The notes beneath the pieces are model-generated. The model made no database searches and had not been told where the DNA came from. It was given only the letters and a program-made list of their open reading frames with translations. From NCBI GenBank assembly GCA_017432885.1, contig JAFRIE010000018.1, positions 1 to 64,000 on the forward strand: a stretch of 64,000 nucleotides of DNA, written 5' to 3'. Below, piece after piece: positions 9,337-17,724 of this stretch. The DNA comes from Erysipelotrichaceae bacterium (GTDB lineage: Bacteria; Bacillota_I; Bacilli_A; Erysipelotrichales; Erysipelotrichaceae). The first letter of the stretch is position 1, and every line of letters begins with the position of its first letter. The translations under genes and the position numbers were made by a program.

Positions 9337-9507
9337 AAAAAACTGATATTTGTCTATTCAGGCCTAATGGGTGAGAAATTTCCCTTTTCTCAAAAGGTGG
9401 TCCGTCTATAGCTGCTTTCAGGATCCCTGATTAAGGTCTTCAACAAGGGCAGCTAATTTTCAACAGTCCGTAAATATCATGTAGGAATTTCAATGTTCCC
9501 ATTAGGT
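9337..9507 (-). ncRNA. ssrS: Structured RNA, candidate 6S RNA (ssrS)
   Basis: About 171 bases on the minus strand with no coding potential. Closing stem: CCTAATGGG at the 5' end pairs perfectly with CCCATTAGG (plus positions 9498-9506 and 9363-9371). A second stem of about eight pairs with a bulge (GAAATTCC with GGAAATTTC) follows, then a wide internal bubble, then an apical stem TAGCTGC/GCAGCTA (9449-9455 and 9409-9415). The 3' side of the bubble holds a perfect small hairpin (9383-9397, six pairs, three-base loop). Closing stem, central bubble with a 3'-side hairpin, and apical arm are the 6S RNA architecture, which sequesters sigma-A RNA polymerase. It starts seven bases after a perfect TATAAT and ends near a six-T run at 9342-9337. 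The fold was read by eye; other structured RNAs remain possible. Confidence 0.62.
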
Positions 9508-9513
9508 AATTTC

Positions 9514-9519
9514 ATTATA
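9514..9519 (-). promoter_or_regulatory. -10 box for the 6S-like RNA
   Basis: Perfect TATAAT on the minus strand. A start seven bases downstream falls on A at 9507, exactly one base before the closing stem of the RNA. The -35 region is weak (TAGTAA, 3 of 6). Confidence 0.6.
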
Positions 9520-9553
9520 AATGGAATCATGACGATTTACTAGTCTTGACTTT

Positions 9554-9592
9554 CCGTTTAAGAAATGATAATTACTCCTTGCTTTTAAACGG
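9554..9592. repeat. Perfect 8-bp inverted repeat across the lipoprotein stop
   Basis: CCGTTTAA at 9554-9561 and TTAAACGG at 9585-9592, 23-base loop, straddling the lipoprotein stop codon. No T-run follows on either strand, so it is not a canonical terminator; it could be a 3' mRNA stabiliser. Confidence 0.5.
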
Positions 9593-10153
9593 TTCCAGCA
9601 TCTCCAGATATCTGGCTTTTAACTTTGCCGCTTTCGTATCTGGATCATTACCTTCTACTTTCATATGATCATAACAGACTTGGGAATCGCCGAAATGGCC
9701 GTTGATAACCGTAAAGAAATGTGGAGTCATCAGATCCTTTTCCCCTTCTTCGTTCGGATCAAGTATTTCATATAAGTATTCCATCGTTTTCTTACGCATT
9801 TCACCGTCTGAAACTAAATCGAATTCTTCATCATACGGATCGATATAATAGACATTTACATCCGCTTCCATTGCCGCTTCATTCAATACTTTCGTCACTT
9901 CCTGACAGCACCCGCAGTTAGTTCTTCCAAGAAAGAACACGCCGGAGGAACTTTCGTCGATGGTACGGAATACTTCCGAAAGCTTTACCAGTCTGAACTT
10001 ATGTTTTGTTGAAGTGACACCATCATAGCCGGACATGTCGATCGTCGTCGATTGAATCACAAAAGTATATTCCGGAATCTCCGTTTCTTTCTTTTCCGTA
10101 TTGCAGGAACATAGAAGCAGCAATGTTATAAACAAAAGCACTATCTTTTTCAT
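9572..10153 (-). CDS. Thioredoxin-like lipoprotein with CGCC motif
   Basis: 193 residues, unnamed. A lipoprotein signal is clear: MKKIVLLFITLLLLCSC, with lipobox LCSC and acylated Cys17, so it should sit on the outer face of the membrane. Near residues 71-83, FFLGRTNCGCCQE has the position and surroundings of a thioredoxin-fold dithiol, though with three cysteines (CGCC). YYIDPYDEEF follows as the next strand. I chose the ATG at 10151-10153, with GGAG upstream, which overlaps the kinase stop. It ends the pheST operon. A bacteriocin-transport accessory-type thiol protein is one possible relative; the function is not known. Confidence 0.68.
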   Translation of the reverse strand: MKKIVLLFITLLLLCSCNTEKKETEIPEYTFVIQSTTIDMSGYDGVTSTKHKFRLVKLSEVFRTIDESSSGVFFLGRTNCGCCQEVTKVLNEAAMEADVNVYYIDPYDEEFDLVSDGEMRKKTMEYLYEILDPNEEGEKDLMTPHFFTVINGHFGDSQVCYDHMKVEGNDPDTKAAKLKARYLEMLEPFKSKE

Positions 10154-11040
10154 CAGCAATCTCCGATCTCAATCGTTTTATACACTTCTTCGATCTTCTC
10201 TTTTGAACCAAGATCATTACTCATACAGGTAGCCAGAGAGGCCGCATTGGCATAGCGGAAACATTCCCCACAGTCCGCGCCGCGGATAATGCCGTACAGG
10301 AATCCGGCAACCATTGAATCGGCTGAACCTGTTGTATTGACCAGTGAATCTTTCAAATTCTTACATTTATAGGAAGCGTCTTTTGTAAAAATATAAGATG
10401 ACTTGTGCGGTGCGCTGTAAAGAACATATCCGACATTCTGATCGATCATCTTTTTTGCACATTCTTTTAAATCATCGCCTGCAAGATTATTCTTATTCAG
10501 TTTAACCGCAAATAGCTTCGTATCCAGACACCTGTCAAGAATATCCCGGTCTGTATCCAGAACGATTTTTACGTCTTCCTTGCTCAATTCATGAACAAGT
10601 TCGATCATCCTGTCTTTAATTTCATCTTCTATATTTCCGGAAAGAACAAAAATATCATCTGAAAAGATATTACTCAGTCTCGATTTAAACTTTATGAATT
10701 CATCATCCGTGATATGAGGTCCTTTTGCGTTAATACTGGTCTCATACTGTTCATCCATGATCTTGATATTGATTCTGGTATTGTCTTTGATTGACGTAAA
10801 CAAAGGCTGTATATTTGGATAGTTTCTGATAAAACTTAGGAAATAGTCCTTTGTAAATCCGCCCAAAAAACCTAGACAAACCGAAGGAATACGAAAATTG
10901 TTCAAGACAATAGAAACATTGACACCTTTCCCGCCTGCATCAAACATCTCCATGTCACAGCGATTGTTTTTACCGCGTTCTATCGATGGAATCGTAATAA
11001 AGTAATCTAGAGAAGGATTTGTCGTACAAGTATAAATCAT
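10153..11040 (-). CDS. fruK: PfkB-family sugar kinase, probable 1-phosphofructokinase
   Basis: Ribokinase-fold kinase of 295 residues. N-terminal MIYTCTTNPSLDYF and FDAGGKGVNVSIVLN are the FruK/LacC-type signatures; the C-terminal motif NTTGSADSMVAGFLYG contains the catalytic Asp. The second Gly of the usual GxGD anion-hole motif is Ala here. FruK phosphorylates fructose-1-phosphate to the 1,6-bisphosphate; tagatose-6-phosphate kinase is an alternative. No PTS transporter or DeoR regulator is adjacent. Instead it sits 16 bases behind pheT. Start chosen at MIYTC, with GAGG nine bases before; the frame extends 12 codons further without support. Confidence 0.75.
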   Translation of the reverse strand: MIYTCTTNPSLDYFITIPSIERGKNNRCDMEMFDAGGKGVNVSIVLNNFRIPSVCLGFLGGFTKDYFLSFIRNYPNIQPLFTSIKDNTRINIKIMDEQYETSINAKGPHITDDEFIKFKSRLSNIFSDDIFVLSGNIEDEIKDRMIELVHELSKEDVKIVLDTDRDILDRCLDTKLFAVKLNKNNLAGDDLKECAKKMIDQNVGYVLYSAPHKSSYIFTKDASYKCKNLKDSLVNTTGSADSMVAGFLYGIIRGADCGECFRYANAASLATCMSNDLGSKEKIEEVYKTIEIGDC

Positions 11041-11056
11041 GTTTCTTTTCCTCAAT

Positions 11057-13453
11057 TCAGCGCTGAACCGCCTCAAAATGCGTTAGAAGATCATTCAGAA
11101 GTCTTTCATGGATCTCATTCACTTCTTCGGTTTTTAATGTCTTATCTTTATCTTCATAAACAATATTCAAAGACACGGACTTATAGCCTTGTTCAATGTG
11201 CTCGCCCTGATAAACATCAAAGACCTCTGCTTTCTTAACAAGTTTACCGCCTGCTTTTCTGATTTCATCAAGAAGATCGGCTGCTTTGATATCTTCGTTT
11301 AACAGCAATGAAATATCTCTGGATACAGAAGGATATCTGCTTAATACAGGTGCTTTTACTTTAGAAGGATTTGCTTCATCCAGCACGCTCAGAATCATTT
11401 CGGCATAGCAGACATCATCTAGTTTTAATGTTTTTAAATATACCGGATGCAGCTTGCCAAAAATACATAATACCTGATCGCCCATGTATAGTACCGCTGA
11501 CTGATATGGATGAAAATGTATCGTATCCAGTTTATTTTCTCTTAAGCTGATCCTACCCATTTCAAAACCAAGCTTAGAAAGAATCTGCAGCAGAATTCCC
11601 TTTAAGACATAGAAATCCGATTTGACACTGATGTGCTTCACCTTGTTGTCAATAAGATCGCCCTGCATGACAATGCCAAGTCTTTCTTCTTCATAGTCTT
11701 TCGCATAAACCTTTGAAATCTCAAATAAAGAAACGTTCTCATTATAATGCGCAAGATTATAAGACAAAGTTTCCAGCAGTGAATTCATCAGCGAAGTTCT
11801 GACATATCTTCTGGCATCGGATAACGGGGAGATCAGTTCTACTGCTTCTCCTTTCGGCAGGATCGCTTCTTTTATATAGCGGTCAGATACCAGAGTATAG
11901 TTGACGGTATCAAACATGCCGTGATCATTCAGCGTTTCTCTGATGATTCTGCGCATCTTCTGCATCTTGCTTAATTTACCAACTGTCTGCGGCATTAAAG
12001 GTAAAGTCGAAACAAGGTCATCGAAATCAGTCAGTCTTACGATTTCTTCATCGATATCCTCTGGTATCTTCAAATCTGTAGAACGATATGACGGTATATC
12101 AACAACAAAACTTTCTTTTTCTACCGCATATGTCAGATCAAGACGATCCAAGACATCCGTCGCTTCTTTCATATTGTAATTCTTGCCAATCAAAGAATTC
12201 AGATGTTTTAAAGTCTCTCTAATCTGATAAGGTTCATAGTCAGGTTTACCATATTCGACTGTTTCTTCAAAATCATCGGCATCCGCCAGTTCGATCAGCA
12301 GCTGGACAGCTCTGTCCATGGCTTTATTCTGGCAGAGAGGTTCCAGTCCTTTAGAGAATCTGGCTGCAGCTTCCGTTTGTAGGCCCAGACGGTTTGCTGT
12401 TCTTCTGATCTGGGCATGGTCAAACAATGCCGCTTCAATAATCAAGGAAGAAGTATCATTCAAGATCTTGGTATTGTCACCGCCCATGATTCCGGCAATA
12501 CCGATCGGTTTTCCTTCCGAAGTAATCATCAGATCGCCTTTTTCTATCGGATAGTCAATTCCATCCAAAGCGGTATAGGTACCTTCATAATCATCCCTTA
12601 CTGTAATCTCCATTGCCGGATTCGATCTTAAATCATAGAAATGCAGCGGCTGTCCTGTTTCCAGCATGACGTAGTTGGAAATATCAACAAGATTATTAAT
12701 GCATTTTACACCGTTGGCACGAAGATGCTGTTTCATCCATTCCGGAGAATCTTTGATTACTACATGATTGACTACTTTCGCCAGAAAATGCGGACAGTTA
12801 TTGGATTCTGATTTTAATACAAAAGAAGTAGCCTTTCCAACCGCTGATTTTTCATCAAATTCAGGAAGAACAGCTTTCCGGTTAAGAATTGCACCCATTT
12901 CTTTTGCCATCGCAAACATGGATAGGCAGTCCGGTCTATTGGCATAAATGGAAACATCCAGGATCGTATCATCGTATCCCAGTTTTTCCAGTATATCGGT
13001 ATCTCCTACTTCAAATCTGTCATCAAGTTCTTCAATTCCGTTGTGGCTGTAAGATTCTTCCGGTAGAAGATTTTCATCTACACCAAGTTCTTTCAGGGAA
13101 CAAAGCATACCGTCAGAAGCAACGCCTCGTATCGTACTAGCCTTGATTTCCCCGCCAGGCAGTTCTGCTCCAACTTTAGCAACAATGACTTTCAGTCCTT
13201 CTCTACAGTTCGGAGCGCCACAGACGATGTTCAGAATTTCTGATCCGATATCCACTTTTGTTACATGAAGATGATCGGAATTCGGATGATCTTTGCACTC
13301 AATCACCTTACCGACAACCAGATTTGTTCCTTGAGAAAGATGAACGATCTCTTCTACTTCAAAACCGCATTTAACCATCTTATCAACGATTTCGTTTACC
13401 GATAAGTCGCTGATATCCATAAATGTACTAAGCCATTTTAAACTTAATTTCAT
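11057..13453 (-). CDS. pheT: Phenylalanyl-tRNA synthetase beta subunit
   Basis: 798 residues, the long bacterial form, partner of PheS in the (alpha-beta)2 enzyme that charges tRNA-Phe. Domain order: N-terminal tRNA-binding OB domain (about 40-150, containing VVGKVIECKDHPNSDHLHV), B3/B4 editing domain, B5 domain, catalytic-like core, and C-terminal anticodon-binding FDX-ACB domain (from about 705, RYPSVSRDISLLL). GGAGG precedes the ATG, eight bases after pheS. Expression should follow the pheS T-box. Confidence 0.96.
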   Translation of the reverse strand: MKLSLKWLSTFMDISDLSVNEIVDKMVKCGFEVEEIVHLSQGTNLVVGKVIECKDHPNSDHLHVTKVDIGSEILNIVCGAPNCREGLKVIVAKVGAELPGGEIKASTIRGVASDGMLCSLKELGVDENLLPEESYSHNGIEELDDRFEVGDTDILEKLGYDDTILDVSIYANRPDCLSMFAMAKEMGAILNRKAVLPEFDEKSAVGKATSFVLKSESNNCPHFLAKVVNHVVIKDSPEWMKQHLRANGVKCINNLVDISNYVMLETGQPLHFYDLRSNPAMEITVRDDYEGTYTALDGIDYPIEKGDLMITSEGKPIGIAGIMGGDNTKILNDTSSLIIEAALFDHAQIRRTANRLGLQTEAAARFSKGLEPLCQNKAMDRAVQLLIELADADDFEETVEYGKPDYEPYQIRETLKHLNSLIGKNYNMKEATDVLDRLDLTYAVEKESFVVDIPSYRSTDLKIPEDIDEEIVRLTDFDDLVSTLPLMPQTVGKLSKMQKMRRIIRETLNDHGMFDTVNYTLVSDRYIKEAILPKGEAVELISPLSDARRYVRTSLMNSLLETLSYNLAHYNENVSLFEISKVYAKDYEEERLGIVMQGDLIDNKVKHISVKSDFYVLKGILLQILSKLGFEMGRISLRENKLDTIHFHPYQSAVLYMGDQVLCIFGKLHPVYLKTLKLDDVCYAEMILSVLDEANPSKVKAPVLSRYPSVSRDISLLLNEDIKAADLLDEIRKAGGKLVKKAEVFDVYQGEHIEQGYKSVSLNIVYEDKDKTLKTEEVNEIHERLLNDLLTHFEAVQR

Positions 13454-13461
13454 AAGGCCTC

Positions 13462-14487
13462 CTATCTCTTGAACCCTTCAAGAAATCTGATATCATTCGT
13501 GAACAGATCTCTAATATCCGCTATTCCATATTTCAACATCGCAATTCTTTCGATTCCGGCGCCAAAAGCAAATCCGGTATATTTCTTAGAATCAATGCCG
13601 GCCATCTCCAGAACATTCGGGTGAACCATTCCGGAGCCAAGAATCTCGATCCATCCGGTTCCTTTGCAGGTTGGGCAGCCTTTCCCGCCGCAGATATGAC
13701 ATGTCATATCGACTTCAAAAGAAGGTTCCGTAAATGGGAAGTACGAAGGTCTGAAACGGATATGCGCGTCTTTTGAGAAAAGCTCACGGATCATCAGTTC
13801 CAGCGTTCCTTTTAGGTCGGCAACCGTAATACTTTCACCGATCACCAGACCTTCGCATTGCATAAACTGGTGGGAGTGTGTTGCATCATCGTCATCTCGG
13901 CGGTAGACCTTTCCCGGACAGATCACTTTGATCGGTAAATGATTCGCTTCCTTTTCCAGAACACGCATCTGTATAGCAGTTGTCTGTGAACGTAACAGAT
14001 GTGTCGGATCTACATAGAAAGTATCCTGCATATCTCTGGCAGGATGACCCTCCGGTGTATTTGCGCGGGTAAAATTATAGAGATCTGTTTCTACTTCCGG
14101 ACCTTCTGCAACATTGTATCCCATGCCGATAAAGACATCTTCAAGTTCTTTCTGAACCAGTGTTAAAGGATGCATCGTTCCTGTCTTAGGCACATAGGCA
14201 TCTAATGTAACATCGATCTTCTCTGCTTTTAGTCTGGCATTTAGAATTTCTTTTTCAAGCATTTCTTTTTTCTGGTCAATCGCTGTAGAGACAGCATTTT
14301 TCAAATCATTAACCAGTTGTCCGAACTTCGGTTTCTCTTCTGCTGAAAGATCTCTCATCTGAGCCATAAGCCCCTGTATCTTTCCTTTTTTGGAAAGATA
14401 TTCGATTCTTAGATCTTCCAGTTTTTTACTGTCGGCTTCAGAGATGGCCTTTAAAGCCTCATTTTTAAGTAATTCGAGATCAAGCAT
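13462..14487 (-). CDS. pheS: Phenylalanyl-tRNA synthetase alpha subunit
   Basis: Catalytic class II subunit of 341 residues. N-terminal coiled coil (about 1-90), then [20 protein letters not shown], motif 2 around [12 protein letters not shown], and motif 3 in [16 protein letters not shown] near residue 308. A GGGGGG ribosome site lies right before the ATG, directly after the terminator stem of its T-box leader. Confidence 0.97.
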   Translation of the reverse strand: MLDLELLKNEALKAISEADSKKLEDLRIEYLSKKGKIQGLMAQMRDLSAEEKPKFGQLVNDLKNAVSTAIDQKKEMLEKEILNARLKAEKIDVTLDAYVPKTGTMHPLTLVQKELEDVFIGMGYNVAEGPEVETDLYNFTRANTPEGHPARDMQDTFYVDPTHLLRSQTTAIQMRVLEKEANHLPIKVICPGKVYRRDDDDATHSHQFMQCEGLVIGESITVADLKGTLELMIRELFSKDAHIRFRPSYFPFTEPSFEVDMTCHICGGKGCPTCKGTGWIEILGSGMVHPNVLEMAGIDSKKYTGFAFGAGIERIAMLKYGIADIRDLFTNDIRFLEGFKR

Positions 14488-14507
14488 AATTTCCCCCCTT
14501 TAAAATA

Positions 14508-14695
14508 AAAAGGTGGCACTAAGGGCGCCAAAAGCGCGTTACCACCTTTATTTCTAACTCTTATTCTTAACGCGAACGACACGTGGAGTATTAATCCAGC
14601 TAAGAAGTGAATTCCCTGATCATCCTGTTAGAACATCTCAGCATATAGTTCATTCTCTTGAACATTCAGGATCAGTTACTAGTCTTCTTTATGCG
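14508..14695 (-). promoter_or_regulatory. T-box leader of pheST, specifier UUC (Phe)
   Basis: The T-box sequence AAGGTGGTAACGCG is at 14536-14549. The terminator pairs AAGGTGG (14543-14549) with CCACCTT (14510-14516), followed by T-rich sequence. Stem I lies upstream; on its 3' side the specifier loop reads GGGAA-TTC-ACTTC with TTC at 14609-14611, matching Phe. Uncharged tRNA-Phe should favour the antiterminator and switch on pheS-pheT and the two genes behind them. The leader begins at the very end of rplA and no separate promoter was found. Confidence 0.9.
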
Positions 14696-14699
14696 ATTC

Positions 14700-15380
14700 T
14701 TAAGCGATATCGATCTTGATACCAGGACCCATGTTGCTGGAAATGGTGCAGGACTTAATGTATGTACCTTTTACAGCAGCCGGTTTTGCTTTGTTTATGA
14801 CTCCCAGTAAAGCATCAAAGTTTTCAGCAAGTTTTTCTGTCTCAAAAGAAGACTTTCCGATCAGACAGTTGATATTGCCTTCCTTGTCAACACGGTACTG
14901 AACTTTACCTTTTTTGATTTCTTCAACAGCTTGTGCAATGTTCGGTGTAACAGTTCCGGTTTTAGGGTTTGGCATCAGACCTCTAGGGCCTAAAAGCTTA
15001 CCTAACTTACCAAGTTCACCCATCATGTCAGGTGTAGCGACGATGATATCGAAATCAAACCATCCACCTTTGATTTTTTCCAGGATCTCTTTATCACCGA
15101 CATAATCTGCACCGGCATTCTTTGCGACTTCCATATTCGCACCCTGTGTAACGACCAGGATCTTCTGGGATCTGCCGGTTCCGTTTGGAAGAACGGTAGC
15201 GCCACGGATCTGCTGATCAGCCTGACGAGGGTCGACATTCAGATTGAATGATACTCGAATAGAAGCATCATACTTTACGGTAGTAGTTTTCTTTGCCAGT
15301 TCACATGCTTCAACAGGAGAATACTTCTTTCCCTGTTCGATCAAGGCTTTTGAGCTGTTATAATTCTTTGAACGTTTCAT
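14700..15380 (-). CDS. rplA: Ribosomal protein L1 (uL1)
   Basis: 226 residues. Forms the L1 stalk and is the expected translational repressor of the rplK-rplA transcript. Signature GPRGLMPNPKTGTVTP near residue 130 and the N-terminal KALIEQGKKYSPVEAC. The start overlaps the rplK stop by one base, so the two are translationally coupled. Confidence 0.97.
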   Translation of the reverse strand: MKRSKNYNSSKALIEQGKKYSPVEACELAKKTTTVKYDASIRVSFNLNVDPRQADQQIRGATVLPNGTGRSQKILVVTQGANMEVAKNAGADYVGDKEILEKIKGGWFDFDIIVATPDMMGELGKLGKLLGPRGLMPNPKTGTVTPNIAQAVEEIKKGKVQYRVDKEGNINCLIGKSSFETEKLAENFDALLGVINKAKPAAVKGTYIKSCTISSNMGPGIKIDIA

Positions 15381-15796
15381 TACTCTACTACCTCGATTCC
15401 CATGTTTCTAGCAGTACCTGCGATAATGTTCATCGCAGCTTCCACATCGTTGGCATTCAGGTCAGGCATCTTATATTCAGCGATTTCCTTTAACTGAGCC
15501 TTCGTGATCTTTCCGGCTTTCACCTTATTCGGTGTTCCGGATGCCTTTTCAACGCCGGCAGCTTTCTTTAACAGGAATGCAGCCGGAGTTGTCTTTAATA
15601 CGAAATCAAAAGATTTGTCCTCGTATGCCGTAATAACTACAGGAACGATGTCACCTTTTCTGTCTTTGGTCTGATCATTGAACTGAGTACAGAACTGAGG
15701 CATGTTGATTCCTGCAGAAGCCAGAGCTGGACCCGGTTTTGCTTCACCGGCTCTGAAGTTTAATTTGCAGACTTTTGCAACTTTCTTTCTTGCCAT
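15380..15796 (-). CDS. rplK: Ribosomal protein L11 (uL11)
   Basis: 138 residues. Part of the GTPase-associated centre and required for RelA activation on stalled ribosomes. N-terminal [19 protein letters not shown] is the conserved RNA-proximal region, and [10 protein letters not shown] is near the C-terminus. GGAGG lies before the ATG. An L1-type leader precedes it. Confidence 0.97.
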   Translation of the reverse strand: MARKKVAKVCKLNFRAGEAKPGPALASAGINMPQFCTQFNDQTKDRKGDIVPVVITAYEDKSFDFVLKTTPAAFLLKKAAGVEKASGTPNKVKAGKITKAQLKEIAEYKMPDLNANDVEAAMNIIAGTARNMGIEVVE

Positions 15797-15814
15797 ATTT
15801 TCCTCCTTATGGTT

Positions 15815-15846
15815 GTGGGAATAACGGAGCGTTGCTCTCCTTCCAC
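15815..15846 (-). promoter_or_regulatory. L1-binding-type leader of rplK
   Basis: On the minus strand GTGGAA and GGAG pair with CTCC and TCCCAC around a short loop, an asymmetric stem like the L1-binding site of 23S rRNA. It lies 19 bases before the rplK ATG. Excess L1 should bind and repress rplK-rplA. Confidence 0.7.
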
Positions 15847-15856
15847 ATGCTTCAAT

Positions 15857-15886
15857 ATTTTACAATAAATAAAAGCCTTATTTCAA
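15857..15886 (-). promoter_or_regulatory. rplK promoter overlapping the yhaM terminator
   Basis: TTGAAA at 15881-15886, 18-base spacer, TAAAAT at 15857-15862. The -35 box is formed by the loop and 3' arm of the terminator of the preceding gene. Confidence 0.6.
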
Positions 15887-15892
15887 GGCTTT
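15872..15892 (-). terminator. Intrinsic terminator of yhaM
   Basis: AAAGCCTT with AAGGCTTT (15872-15879 and 15885-15892), five-base loop, followed on the minus strand by a T-rich run. It lies six bases after the yhaM stop. Confidence 0.85.
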
Positions 15893-15897
15893 TTTAC

Positions 15898-16830
15898 TTA
15901 TTTGTGTTTGTAGAAACAGCGGTTATCCAAGGCGAACACTTTCTGTGTGAATTCTCTTTCTTTTACTTCTGCAAGAGCTTTTTCAATAATATTTACTCTG
16001 GCGTCAATGTTATCGATCAGATTAAGCATTTCGGCTTCGATAGTTTCCGGTCTGATCGGCGAACCGAACTCCTGCTGTCCATGATGTGAAAGAACCATAT
16101 GTCTTAAAATCAGCAGTTCTTCGCTTTCTTCAAGATTCAGCTGCCTGCCGATTTCCAGCAGTCTGGCATCCATGATTGAAATATGACCCAAAAGTTTTCC
16201 CTTAGTAGAGTACTCTGTGACAACAGGAGATGTTAGCTCTTCGATCTTTCCCAAATCGTGAAGGATAACGCCGGCAAGAAGATAATCCCTGTTTATGGAA
16301 GGATATATGCTGCAAAGTGAAATCGCCACCTTGATCATGCCTGAAGTGTGTGTAGCAAGACCACCGATGAAATTGTGATGGATCTTGGCTGCTGCCGGAT
16401 ATTCGTAGACATCGTTTTCATAATAATTTAGGGCGCTGGAAACGATCTTTGCAATGTTTTCATTATTAATAAGATTGATTCCTTCTTGAATGCTGGCTCT
16501 AAGGGAATCTTTAGAAATCGGTGATTTAAATACGAATTCTTCCATATTCAGCTCAGCTTGAGGAATAGGAAGGACTTTGAGAACTTTAGCTTGCAGGTTG
16601 TTACGGTATTTGATCACTTCCAGATCAAATTCGTAGATCTTCCCGACTTCAAGCTCTTTTTCCAGTTCCGGTTTTACATCCCAGAGTTTGGCATCGATCG
16701 ATTTCGTTGCATCCTGAAGTGTCAGTGTCAGATACGGAGCGCCTGAATTTGTCGTACCTCTTAAGATCTGCGAGATCAAAAGATTTGTCGTTATTCTTTC
16801 ACCTTCGTTAAAATCCTTTACTTGTTTCAC
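15898..16830 (-). CDS. yhaM: 3'-5' exoribonuclease YhaM family
   Basis: 310 residues: N-terminal OB-fold (about 15-95, LTLQDATKSIDAKLWDV) that binds nucleic acid, then an HD phosphohydrolase domain with HHNFIGGLATHTSGM near 155-170 and ILHDLGKIEEL near 190. Known members trim RNA (and DNA) 3' ends with Mn2+ or Co2+. The start is GTG, with GGAGG about nine bases upstream; it overlaps recX by 23 bases. Confidence 0.9.
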   Translation of the reverse strand: MKQVKDFNEGERITTNLLISQILRGTTNSGAPYLTLTLQDATKSIDAKLWDVKPELEKELEVGKIYEFDLEVIKYRNNLQAKVLKVLPIPQAELNMEEFVFKSPISKDSLRASIQEGINLINNENIAKIVSSALNYYENDVYEYPAAAKIHHNFIGGLATHTSGMIKVAISLCSIYPSINRDYLLAGVILHDLGKIEELTSPVVTEYSTKGKLLGHISIMDARLLEIGRQLNLEESEELLILRHMVLSHHGQQEFGSPIRPETIEAEMLNLIDNIDARVNIIEKALAEVKEREFTQKVFALDNRCFYKHK

Positions 16831-17557
16831 GATCGTTTTCCTCCATTACACGTTTAATGTCTTCACTGCCAAAACCTTTATTCAGTAATGATCCGTAGAT
16901 TCTTTGCCTTAATTCATAACCTTCATACTTTTTTGCGTATTTCTTTAGGCTTTTTAAAAATTCCTTCTGTAATAATTCTATCTCATTGTTCTCTTCTATT
17001 TCTAATGTATTAACGACATTCTTCGACATTTCATAACTATAACCTGCATTCAGCAGTTTATTTACGATAGATTGTTTCTTACTGATCAGTGATTTATTCT
17101 TTATAGATTTTGCGTATTTTTCCGCCACAAGTAACGCTTTTTCTTTTTCTCGCATCTCATCTTCCCGGATATATCGGCTGATAATTCTTTCTGAGATACC
17201 ATCTTTTTTCAATCGGTTTTTGATTTCCCGTACCGACAAATTAGACCGGTCATAAAAGGCAATTTTATTTTCGGCATATTTTTCATCATCCAGCATTCCA
17301 TAGGCGGTCAGTTTATCGATTATTTCCTTTTTTTGTTTTTCATTGAGCTCTGTTCTGCATAGATGATCGCTGATCTGTCTGACTGTATGATCTTTAACAG
17401 ACAGTTTCCTTAGGCAGGAACGATATGCTTTCAAATACCTTTCATCGTCCTTAAGTTTTTTTATTAATTCTTCATCGATTTCTTTTCGATCTTTTAATCG
17501 ATAAGAAAAATAGGCTTCGATCGGTATCATGATCTTGTCTTCTTCCAGAATGATCAT
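16808..17557 (-). CDS. recX: Regulatory protein RecX
   Basis: Modulates RecA filaments. Built of three-helix repeats: LSVKDHTVRQISDHL, then DDEKYAENKIAFYDRSN with LSVREIKNRLKKDGI, then a C-terminal repeat ending in LLNKGFGSEDIKRVM. I chose the ATG at 17555-17557 because GGGAGG lies eight bases before it; this gives 249 residues, near the usual Bacillota length. An in-frame ATG at 17648-17650 would add 31 residues and has a TATACT box placed for leaderless initiation, so a longer form is possible. Confidence 0.86.
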   Translation of the reverse strand: MIILEEDKIMIPIEAYFSYRLKDRKEIDEELIKKLKDDERYLKAYRSCLRKLSVKDHTVRQISDHLCRTELNEKQKKEIIDKLTAYGMLDDEKYAENKIAFYDRSNLSVREIKNRLKKDGISERIISRYIREDEMREKEKALLVAEKYAKSIKNKSLISKKQSIVNKLLNAGYSYEMSKNVVNTLEIEENNEIELLQKEFLKSLKKYAKKYEGYELRQRIYGSLLNKGFGSEDIKRVMEENDRETSKGF

Positions 17558-17724
17558 GACATAATCCTCCCGTATCCTAAGATTTTTAATTAAAGATGTT
17601 GTCCTGTTTGATTCTGTCGGTTTTTTATTGAATGAATTGTCGCTTTTCATATATCAAGTATATCTTCTTTCTTGTAAAGATAAATCATGGAAATACAGTC
17701 AAAAATTATTAGTTTTTTATCTTT

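Noticed and set aside
9337-9507. SRP RNA or RNase P RNA as identity of the structured RNA
   Set aside because: No GGAA-tetraloop SRP core sequence is visible and the element is far too short for RNase P RNA.
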